Part shown: in pieces, positions 20,585 to 28,900 of the stretch
How the letters are laid out: the number at the start of each line of letters is the position of its first letter
How positions within the stretch are numbered: position 1 is the first letter of the stretch
DNA from: Microbacteriaceae bacterium
GTDB taxonomy: Bacteria; Actinomycetota; Actinomycetes; Actinomycetales; Microbacteriaceae
Assembly: GCA_947452675.1 (NCBI GenBank)
Contig: CANGDL010000002.1
Coordinates: 1-64,000, forward strand
DNA length: 64,000 nucleotides
Direction of reading: 5' to 3'
Program-made: the position numbers and the translations under genes
Notes under the pieces: generated by a model
What the model saw: the letters and a program-made list of their open reading frames with translations, nothing else
Database searches by the model: none
What the model was told of the DNA's origin: nothing

Positions 20585-22320
20585 TATGCGGCCTCCTCGG
20601 CGGTCATCTGAGATGCCACAATTTCTTGATAAATAGCGTTGTCCTTCAGCAATTCGGCGTGGGTGCCAAGCCCAGCAATTTTGCCGTCTTGGCAGACCAC
20701 GATCTGATCAGCATGCTTGATGCTGGCCACGCGCTGACCGACGATGATCTTGGTGATATCCGGCAGCTCCTTGGCCAAGGCTTGGCGTAGCTTCGCGTCG
20801 GTGGTTAGGTCGAGCGCCGAGAATGAGTCGTCAAAAATCAAAACTTCTGGGTGCTTCACTAGGGCGCGTGCAATGGCTAGGCGTTGACGCTGCCCACCAG
20901 AAAAATTGGTTCCGCCTTGAACCACAGGTGCGTTCAATTTCTCGGGCAATGCCTCGATGAAGTCCTTTGCCTGAGCGATCTCTAGAGCCTTCCAGAGTTC
21001 GTCATCCGTTGCGCTCTCGCGACCATATCGCAGAGTGTCAGCAACGGTGCCGGTGAACAAGTAGGCCTTTTGCGGAATCAGGCCAATCTTCTTCCAAAGC
21101 TCATCCATATCTAACGACTGCAGGGCCACCCCATCAATGACGACTTTGCCTTCGGTTGGGTCAACCAGGCGGGCAATTAAGTTGATTAGGGTGGTTTTTC
21201 CCGAACCGGTTGGACCGATGATTGCTGTGGTGGTGCCGGCCTTGATTCCAAAGTTGAGGTTGCCTAGAACCGGCTTTTCAGCGCCTGGATATGCGAAGGT
21301 GACACCCTTGAATTCGATTGCACCACTTGTGAGTGAAGTTGCAACCGGCGACTTGGTTGCGACAACGCTTGGTTCGGTTTGCAGAACCTCAGCCACTCGA
21401 TCGGCACAAACCGCTGCGCGCGGAATCATCATTGCCATAAACATGCTCATCATCACTGCCAAAAGAATCTGCATGAGGTATTGCAAGAATGCCATCACGG
21501 TGCCGATCTGCATGGCACCGGAGTCAATTCGGTAAGAGCCCAACCAGAGCACGGCTACGCTCGACATGTTTAGCACAATCAAAACCGTCGGGAACATGAA
21601 TGCCATCAAGCGACCCGACTTAAGAGCGGTCTCTGTCACTTGCGCATTCGCTTCATCGAATCGGGCAGTCTCCGTCTTTTCACGGACGAATGCGCGAACA
21701 ACGCGAACGCCGGTCAGCTGCTCGCGAAGCACCTGGTTGATGCGGTCGATTCTCACCTGCATTAGTCGGAACAACGGAATCATTCTCGATAGTAGGAAGC
21801 CAATAACCACCAAGAGAACTGGAACACTCACGGCCATGATTATCGAGAGGTTGAAGTCGAGACCAAGTGCCGTGATCACGCCACCGATTGCCAAGATAGG
21901 TGCAGATAACAGCATCGTGCTGCCCATCAGGACCAACATCTGAATCTGAAGCACGTCGTTCGTTGAGCGGGTGATCAACGATGGGGTTCCAAAAGTCGAG
22001 ACATCGCGCTCAGAGAACTTGCCAACTTTGGCGAAGAATACGCCGCGAAGGTCGCGGCCAACAGACATGGCGAGTCTTGAGCCGAAGTAGGTTGCAAAAA
22101 TGCTGCCGGCCACTTGACCGACTGAGATCAATAGCATCAGGCCGCCGGTGCTCAGGATGTAGCCGGTGTCACCCTTGGCAACTCCGTTGTTGATGATGTC
22201 TGCGTTTAGGGTTGGCAACGCCAAGGACGCCATCGACTGAGCAAACTGGAAGACCATCACGGCCACAAGCAAGACCCAGTGAGGCTTCAGGTAATGAAGC
22301 AAAATTCGCCATAGATTCAC
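20584..22320 (-). CDS. ABC exporter half-transporter, degenerate-site subunit
   Basis: This 578-residue permease-ATPase has six N-terminal helices, Walker A GPTGSGKTTLIN near residue 367 and a canonical signature FSGGQRQRLAIARAL near 473. Walker B reads EVLIFDDSFSALD, so the catalytic Glu is replaced by Asp. In TM287/288-type heterodimers one site is degenerate in just this way, and the second subunit follows directly (1-base overlap). It starts with GTG behind AGAGAA. It is separated from the sugar-permease operon upstream by a strong terminator, so it probably has its own promoter at 22321-22350. Confidence 0.9.
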   Translation of the reverse strand: MNLWRILLHYLKPHWVLLVAVMVFQFAQSMASLALPTLNADIINNGVAKGDTGYILSTGGLMLLISVGQVAGSIFATYFGSRLAMSVGRDLRGVFFAKVGKFSERDVSTFGTPSLITRSTNDVLQIQMLVLMGSTMLLSAPILAIGGVITALGLDFNLSIIMAVSVPVLLVVIGFLLSRMIPLFRLMQVRIDRINQVLREQLTGVRVVRAFVREKTETARFDEANAQVTETALKSGRLMAFMFPTVLIVLNMSSVAVLWLGSYRIDSGAMQIGTVMAFLQYLMQILLAVMMSMFMAMMIPRAAVCADRVAEVLQTEPSVVATKSPVATSLTSGAIEFKGVTFAYPGAEKPVLGNLNFGIKAGTTTAIIGPTGSGKTTLINLIARLVDPTEGKVVIDGVALQSLDMDELWKKIGLIPQKAYLFTGTVADTLRYGRESATDDELWKALEIAQAKDFIEALPEKLNAPVVQGGTNFSGGQRQRLAIARALVKHPEVLIFDDSFSALDLTTDAKLRQALAKELPDITKIIVGQRVASIKHADQIVVCQDGKIAGLGTHAELLKDNAIYQEIVASQMTAEEAA

Positions 22321-22352
22321 TTCTCTAGTATGCGACTTTATTCAGACAAAGA

Positions 22353-22388
22353 CGAAACCCGACCCTTCAGTTGAGGGGTCGGGTTTCG
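22353..22388 (-). terminator. Rho-independent terminator of the sugar ABC operon
   Basis: Thirteen-base perfect arms (cgaaacccgaccc at 22353-22365 and its complement at 22376-22388) enclose a 10-nt loop that can pair further. On the minus strand the stem is followed by TCTTTGTCT. It ends transcription after the MalG-like permease and insulates the exporter genes. Confidence 0.85.
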
Positions 22389-22412
22389 ACTATGTATCTA
22401 TGCAGAGCTTGA

Positions 22413-23249
22413 CTACTTAACCGCTCCAGATGAGATGCCAGAGATGAACTGGCGCTGCAGGATCAGGTAGAAGGTGATGATCGGTAGAACGGCGAGGAGC
22501 AGACCAGCCATAGCCTGACCGTATTCGGCCGAGTACTGGCCATAGAACAGGTAGGTAGAAAGAGGCAGAGTCTGGGTGTCTGGTGTCAGCACCAATCGTG
22601 GCAATAGGAAGTCGTTCCATATCCACAGTGCGTTGATGATGGCTACGGTTGCGGTCACTGGGCGAAGCATCGGGAAGATGATTCTCCAGAAGATAGTGAA
22701 ATCGCTAGCGCCATCAATTGCCGCTGCCTCGTCGAGCTCCTTAGGGATGTTCGAAATGAAGCCGTGGTAAAGGAACGTGGAAAGAGAAACACCGAAGCCG
22801 ACATAGAAGAAGATCAGCGCAGTTCGGTTGTCGAGTGACACCAACGGAGCAAAGATCGACATGAACGGAATCATCAGAGCCTGGAAAGGCACAATCATCG
22901 AAGCAACCAGGATCATGAAGATTCCCTTGGTGAACTTCGAGTTTGATCGAGCCAGGTAATAGGCAAGCATCGATGAAACGATGATCAATGCAACCACACT
23001 GAATGTGGTGATGATGATCGAGTTGGTCAGCGACTGGAAGTAGTTCATCTTCTGCAGTGCCTGGTTGAAGTTATCCCAGGTGAAGACGATTGGCATGGCC
23101 AACGGGTTGGCTAGAATTTCAGGCTTTGGCTTGAATGAGTTGACGAACACCAAAAAGAACGGCATGACGTAAGCAAGGGCTAGAACCGCACCAACTGCAA
23201 AAATGATGCCGTTGGCAACGTTAATTCTTTTCTTTGGCTTCTGGCTCAT
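22413..23249 (-). CDS. Carbohydrate ABC transporter permease, MalG-type (CUT1)
   Basis: The 278-residue inner-membrane permease has six helices and the EAA loop EAAAIDGASDFTIFWRIIFPML, which docks the ATPase. The start overlaps the stop of the partner permease by 4 nt (ATGA) and has a strong GGAGG 7-8 nt upstream. It forms an operon with the MalF-type permease and the binding protein. No ATP-binding subunit is nearby; such actinobacterial systems commonly share a distant MsiK-type ATPase. The sugar cannot be told from sequence. Confidence 0.93.
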   Translation of the reverse strand: MSQKPKKRINVANGIIFAVGAVLALAYVMPFFLVFVNSFKPKPEILANPLAMPIVFTWDNFNQALQKMNYFQSLTNSIIITTFSVVALIIVSSMLAYYLARSNSKFTKGIFMILVASMIVPFQALMIPFMSIFAPLVSLDNRTALIFFYVGFGVSLSTFLYHGFISNIPKELDEAAAIDGASDFTIFWRIIFPMLRPVTATVAIINALWIWNDFLLPRLVLTPDTQTLPLSTYLFYGQYSAEYGQAMAGLLLAVLPIITFYLILQRQFISGISSGAVK

Positions 23250-24115
23250 CGCTGTACCTCCATACGCTTGCTAACGCTTACTTGAACTAGTGCTGCAATC
23301 GCGACTAGCAAGAACATGATCACGGCCTTAGCCTGACCGGTTCCAAAGTTTCCGAAACGGAATGCATCTTCAAAGATGTGCATCGAGATTAGCTCGGTGG
23401 TGCGGAATGGGCCACCGCCGGTAAGTGCAACGTTTACGTCGTAGGCCATGAATCCACCGCGAAGGGTAAGGAAGAGCGAGATGGTGAAAGCCTGAGCCAT
23501 CAATGGAATCTTCACAGAAACCAGGGTGCGGAGAGCCGAAGCGCCATCGATTCGGGCTGCTTCAAGAACATCCTGCTCGATGCTGATGATGCCGGTGATG
23601 TAAATGATCATCATGTAGCCAGAAGACTGCCACACTGTGACGATGATGAGGGCCCAGAATGCCGAGCCGGTTTCATTTAGCCAAGACTCGGTGAGGTTGG
23701 CCCAGCCAAACTTGGTGGCCAGCGAAGTCAAGGCGCTGTTGAAGATGAACTGCCAAATGACACCGAGGACAACACCACCGATGAGGTTTGGCACGAAGAA
23801 GAAGGTTCGCAGGATGTTTGAGCTGCGAAGTTTTGAGGTCACGATCAGCGCGAGACCAAAGGCTACGACGTTAATGGCAACGAGAGATACGACAACGAAG
23901 CCGCCGGTGAACTGAAGGGTTGCCCAGAAGTTTGGGTCTTGGAATGACTTTACGTAGTTATCCCAGCCGACGAACTTGGTGGTTTCGAAACCATCGAAGT
24001 TGGTGAAGGTAAGGATCAGACCTTGGATGAAGGGGTAGACAAGAACTACCGCGAAAACTGACAACGGTAACGCTGCGAAGAATATGAACTTTTTTAGATG
24101 TTTACCAAAAGGCAT
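23246..24115 (-). CDS. Carbohydrate ABC transporter permease, MalF-type (CUT1)
   Basis: The 289-residue permease has six membrane helices and the EAA-loop motif EAARIDGASALRTLVSVKIPLM. A GGGAG lies 7 nt before the ATG. It pairs with the MalG-type permease downstream and is preceded by the binding-protein gene, the usual CUT1 order. The 124-nt spacer to the binding-protein gene holds a strong hairpin, so permease transcripts are probably less abundant than binding-protein transcripts. Confidence 0.93.
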   Translation of the reverse strand: MPFGKHLKKFIFFAALPLSVFAVVLVYPFIQGLILTFTNFDGFETTKFVGWDNYVKSFQDPNFWATLQFTGGFVVVSLVAINVVAFGLALIVTSKLRSSNILRTFFFVPNLIGGVVLGVIWQFIFNSALTSLATKFGWANLTESWLNETGSAFWALIIVTVWQSSGYMMIIYITGIISIEQDVLEAARIDGASALRTLVSVKIPLMAQAFTISLFLTLRGGFMAYDVNVALTGGGPFRTTELISMHIFEDAFRFGNFGTGQAKAVIMFLLVAIAALVQVSVSKRMEVQR

Positions 24116-24164
24116 TTGGCTCTCCCTTGCCTACCGTTGCATAAAAATGTGTTGAAACCCGAAA

Positions 24165-24196
24165 TCATCCCGGGGTGGAAACCCACCCCAGGATGA
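24165..24196 (-). terminator. Intercistronic hairpin between binding-protein and permease genes
   Basis: Arms of 14 bases (24165-24178 and 24183-24196) with one C/A mismatch enclose an aaac loop. There is no clear T-run, so it probably stabilises the upstream mRNA or attenuates read-through rather than ending transcription fully. Such hairpins are common between binding-protein and permease genes. Confidence 0.6.
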
Positions 24197-24239
24197 CTTC
24201 GTTTGATTCTATTTGACTAGAACTCGAAGGTAAGAAGGA

Positions 24240-25571
24240 TTACTTCTTAGCTCCGCGCCAGGTCTTTACAGCACCCTTCCAAGCAGCCTCTAGCTCTGCT
24301 GCGTACTGGGCACCGGTGATCTTGTCAGTGATGAACTTCTGACCTGAAGCACCGTATAGGTCCTGGCCACCTGCTGGGTAGTAGGTGTTGATCCACTCGA
24401 TGGTCTTGCCTGCAGAAACGAAGCCTGCAATCTGCTTAGCCATGGTGGTCTGAGGCTGAACCTTGAAACCGTTGTAAACAGGGATGAAGCTCATGCCGCC
24501 AGACTTAACTGAACCAGCAACGTGCTGCTGTCCCTTTGGTGAGGTGTACAACCAGGTTAGGAAGTCAATCGCACCAGCGCGCTGCTCTGGAGTTGACTGA
24601 ACCTTGTCAACCATGAAGTATCCAGGAACACCAACTGAGATTGAGTTGTTTCCGTATGCCTTAGCGTTGGTGCTGATTGGCAACGGCATGATGCCGAAGT
24701 CAGTACCAGGCTGTGCAGTTAGAAGGTTTGGCTCTGCCCAGTTACCCATGAACCAGAAACCGGTCTTACCAGATGCTAGGTCAGCAACAGCGGTGTCATA
24801 CTCGGTGTCGGTTAGGTTTGGCTTTGCATCTGCATACTTCTTTAGAAGTGAGAAGGTTGCAAGGTAGTTCTGGAACACTGGGTCCGCTGACAAGTCCTTG
24901 GTGCCATCTGCTAGTGCGTCAAGCACCTTTAGACGACCCTCGTGGGTGGTTGCTGCGTTAGCGAAGTAGGTGTTGGTCAAGTGAGCACCAAGTGACCACC
25001 ATAGAGCTGAGAAGTGAACAGCGCCGAAGCCCTTAGCCTGTAGAGCCTGGAATGCAGCCTCTAGGTCGGTGCGGGTAGCGATCTTGGTTGGGTCAACGCC
25101 AGCCTTGGTTAGAACGGTCTTGTTGTATAGAAGACCGAATGCCTCAGCAGTTGAAGGAACACCAACCTGCTTGCCGCCAACGTTGGCTGCAGCTAGAAGA
25201 CCCTTTGGAACCAAGCTAGCAAGCTTGGTGCCGTTCCAGTCCATAACCTTGTTCGCCATGTCAGGGATCTCCTGAAGGGTGTACATGATGGTTGGAGCGT
25301 GCTTTGCAGCATACATAGGGGTTACGTTCTGCAAGAAGGTTAGCTTGCCGTCGCCTGGGATTGAGGTAACGGTGTAGCACTTCTGTGATGAGTTGTAGTC
25401 CTTGACTGCAGCTAGGAACTGGTCCTTGATTTCAGTCTTGATGGTGCCAAGCATGGTGACCTTGGCTGGCTTTGCACATGAGCCTGCAGCGTTGGCTGCA
25501 ACTGCTCCGGTGCCCGATAGCGCTAGCACTGAAGCTAGGGCGATCGCAGCAAACTTTGTTGCTTTATTCAT
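24240..25571 (-). CDS. Extracellular carbohydrate-binding protein (family 1)
   Basis: The 443-residue secreted binding protein has an n-region MNKATK, a hydrophobic core and an AANA-A cleavage region near residue 29. The mature part shows family-1 features, such as GVPSTAEAFGLLYNKTVLTKAGVD and GKTGFWFMGNWAEPNL. A cysteine follows as AAGSC, but the residues before it are a poor lipobox, so lipid anchoring is doubtful. AAAGGAAA lies 8 nt before the ATG. It is first in the operon and has a LacI-type operator about 100 bp upstream. The ligand is likely a mono- or oligosaccharide; its identity is unknown. Confidence 0.9.
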   Translation of the reverse strand: MNKATKFAAIALASVLALSGTGAVAANAAGSCAKPAKVTMLGTIKTEIKDQFLAAVKDYNSSQKCYTVTSIPGDGKLTFLQNVTPMYAAKHAPTIMYTLQEIPDMANKVMDWNGTKLASLVPKGLLAAANVGGKQVGVPSTAEAFGLLYNKTVLTKAGVDPTKIATRTDLEAAFQALQAKGFGAVHFSALWWSLGAHLTNTYFANAATTHEGRLKVLDALADGTKDLSADPVFQNYLATFSLLKKYADAKPNLTDTEYDTAVADLASGKTGFWFMGNWAEPNLLTAQPGTDFGIMPLPISTNAKAYGNNSISVGVPGYFMVDKVQSTPEQRAGAIDFLTWLYTSPKGQQHVAGSVKSGGMSFIPVYNGFKVQPQTTMAKQIAGFVSAGKTIEWINTYYPAGGQDLYGASGQKFITDKITGAQYAAELEAAWKGAVKTWRGAKK

Positions 25572-25914
25572 ACGAATATTTCCTTTCCAGAAACCGCGAC
25601 TCCCAATTGAGGCGGGGTTTGTAATAAAACTACATCCTGTTTTGCGTTAAAAACATTGAGTTTGATAACGATTTGTAAACGCTTACAGAAATAATACGCC
25701 ATCGTAAGCGAGCGCATTTCGCGCATTCTCGGGGGCTGCATAAAGAGGTATCGCTTCAGCTTCTTGCCGGTTTCTATTTAAACCTCTTGGCTCGGACAGT
25801 AGACCAGACTATTGTTTCTGAAAGGACCACAAATCTAGACAATTCATTAGAGGCAGGGCAGTACAAATTAACATCGCGAAAAGCACCCCCAACGCCCGCA
25901 GCCTCAGGTTCAAG
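25572..25914. other. Divergent intergenic region
   Basis: This 343-bp gap separates the sugar operon (minus) from the propeller/LRR surface gene (plus). It holds the LacI-type palindrome at 25674-25687, and an AGAGG at 25849-25853 close to the surface gene. An in-frame TGA at 25819-25821 closes the upstream reading of that gene. No further gene is visible. Confidence 0.6.
25674..25687. promoter_or_regulatory. LacI-family operator TGTAAACGCTTACA
   Basis: The 14-bp site has the central-CG near-palindromic form bound by LacI/GalR-family repressors (TGTAA-N4-TTACA). It stands 103 bp upstream of the sugar-binding-protein start. A sugar-responsive repressor is the expected ligand; no lacI-type gene lies in the window. 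Confidence 0.65.
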
Positions 25915-28900
25915 TTGGCAACGATTTCCCTAATCGCCGTTTTAGCCAGCGCACTCGCGCCTATCTCGGCCGCGAACGCAACAACCCAGAGGGATTGGGC
26001 TCTGCAAACGACTCCCGAAGGAACCTACAACGCCGTTACCTACGATGCTGGCACTTTCTATGCCGTCGGCGACACAAAGAGTGACAACAATGCATCCATG
26101 GCTGACAGCACGGATGGAACAACATGGACAGTCGACATGGAAATCATGGCTGGAAGTTACAAGAGCGTCGCTGTTTGCAACAACTTATTTGTTCAAGTTG
26201 GCCACCACAATTTGTATGGCTGGGATGGCACCTCATACGCATCTTTTTACAGTGACACGGTTTCTTCGAGTAAAAACACCAATGGTGTGATCGATGTTGC
26301 GGGTGCCGGAACAAGCAATCTCAACGGTGTCGCCTGTCACAACGGCAAGTTCGTCGCCGTCGGCGACCACAACGGCACCAGCCAAATCATTAGCAGCACC
26401 GACGGTGGCCAAACCTGGTCTGCCCAAAGCTCACCAGCCGCAAACGACTGGACAAGCGTGACCTATGGAAACCGCCTTTGGGTTGCCGTTGCGAATTCAG
26501 GAACCGGTAACCGAGTCATGACCAGCCCAGACGGAATCAGCTGGACATCACGAGCTTCGGCGGCTGACAACAACTGGAGTTCCGTCACATACGGAAACGG
26601 TCTCTTCGTCGCGGTCGCGAACTCAGGCACGGGTCACAGAATTATGACCAGCCCAGATGGCATCGCCTGGACTTCTCGCATCTCCCCTGAAGACAACAAC
26701 TGGACAAGCGTGGCTTTCGGTAACGGCAACTTCGTGGCAGTTTCGAGTAACTCAAACGCCTTGGGCAATAGCTCCAGCAGCGCGATGCGAAGCCCAGACG
26801 GAATCAACTGGGACCCAATGTTGACGCCAGACCAGCGGTGGTCGAGCGTCACTTTCGGAAATGGTCGTTTTGTGGCTGTCTCACCAGATGGTGGAACCCA
26901 GAAGGTCATGGCGACACTGTTGAACAATACGATTACGGCCAGCAAGGCGGTCATGGGGTATGACTATCCAAATGGCAATCTGTCGACCGAATCGAAAATC
27001 ACAACGACGTACCCATCGAACTTTTACATCGGTTACTACTTCAAAGATGCAACTGACCCTTCGTGCATTAACTCAGCAACCCCCGACCATTACGAGGTTG
27101 CCCAAACGGGTCAAATAAGCGGAATCAGCATCGGCTCGATTGGAAATGATTACACCTGCTCCGGTCGAACCACCTGGGTGGTCAAAGTGTTTGACCCGGC
27201 TGACCCTGATGTGGCCGCAGCTGTCGCCGCCGATGCCACCCACATTCCATTCGCTACCCCGTCGCTGGCCTCAACTACCGTTGAGATTTACCCCGCTGTA
27301 GTAAACACCATTACCTGCCGTGGCGGCGGTTCATATGACGTAGATGACTATGGTCTGGCTACAAATGGGGCAACCTGCGTTGGCGACCCGAGTCACAACG
27401 GCAACCTCACGCTTGACTCATCGGTCAGGGAGGTTGGCGCCGCAGCATTTCAGAATGCCTCAATTGGTGGGCTAGTAGTACCCAATTCAGTCACGCGAAT
27501 CGGCGAAGGCGCCTTCAGGGGTGTGACCATTCACCGACTGACCTTGGGTGACTCAATCACTGAAATTGGCAATTCTGCATTCGACTCGGCTGACCCAACC
27601 GTGTTGGTTTTACCGGCTTCAATCGAATCGATCGGCGACTACGCTTTCCTGTCAGCGACGCCATCTAATCTCAGCTTGCCCAATTCGCTGATCTCCATTG
27701 GAGATGTCGCATTTGGAGCAGCCCCCTTGCAAACACTCACTGTGGGCAACTCGCTTGAGCGCATTGGGTTCGGCGCCTTTGACAGCGCTGAAATGACCAC
27801 CCTCTCATTGCCTGCCAGCCTTACCTTCATCGGGCATGGGGCCTTTGACGCCAACAAACTAACCAGTCTGACCTTGCGTAGCTCTGCCATTCAAATCGAC
27901 TATGTCGCGTTCGTGGGTCAAACCCCGCCAATTTGTTTCAATAACTTAGGCGGCGCCAATTTGGCAAGCGCAGACTTAACTGCGGCCGGCATGTTGCCGC
28001 CGTGCAACACGCACAACATAAGCGCGAGTGCCGGCATCCACGGAGCAATCTCTGGTGATTCTGAAGTGATTGCCGATGGTTCGACTCCTGCTTACACGAT
28101 CACCCCCGACTTCGGCTACATGATTGACGCGGTCACAGTTGACGGCACGGACGTGACTTCATCTCTAGTAACTGTCTCCGGCGGCACGAAGAACTACACA
28201 TTCGATGCGATCACAGCAGACCACAGCATCGTGGCAACGTTCAGACCCGTCCCAAACCCAACCGGGTGGCAGCTTCAGACAGGTTTGGTTGGCGACTGGC
28301 GAAGTGTTACTTATTCCAGCGGGCACTTTATTGCAACAGGCGACAGCCACCTGAACCGATACACGCCACTCGCCGAGAGCGACCACGGCAGCAACTGGAC
28401 TGATCCTCAGTTTGAGTACTCCAACAATGCCAGTTACAACACGGTCGCCTATTGCAAAGCCCATTTCGCATTGTTTGGCGACGCGTCGAGCTATTCTGTC
28501 GATGACTCTGGCGGTGGAAACTCCGGAACTGCCGTCTCTGGCGATGGCAACTGGCATGGGGCGACTTGCGGCGCTGGCATTGTGGTCGCAGTGGGCAATT
28601 CTCAGGGCACTGGCCACGTGCTTAGTAGCACGGATGGTGGTCTGACCGCAACGCTGCGAACCCCCGCCGCAAATCTTGACTGGACGAGCGTGACCTATGG
28701 TAACGGGCTATTCGTCGCCGTAGCAAGCTCAGGTACCGGCAACCGAGTCATGACCAGCCCAGATGGAATCAACTGGACTCTTCGCAAGTCTGCCGCAGAC
28801 AACTATTGGACCAGCGTGACCTATGGCAACGGTCTATTCGTCGCCGTAGCCAGCTCAGGCACCGGCAACCGAGTCATGACCAGCCCAGACGGAATCAACT

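Noticed and set aside
25780-25860. GGACA half-sites before the LRR gene as another copy of the shared palindrome
   Set aside because: Only a single half-site (ctcggacagt) is present, with no matching ATGTCC.
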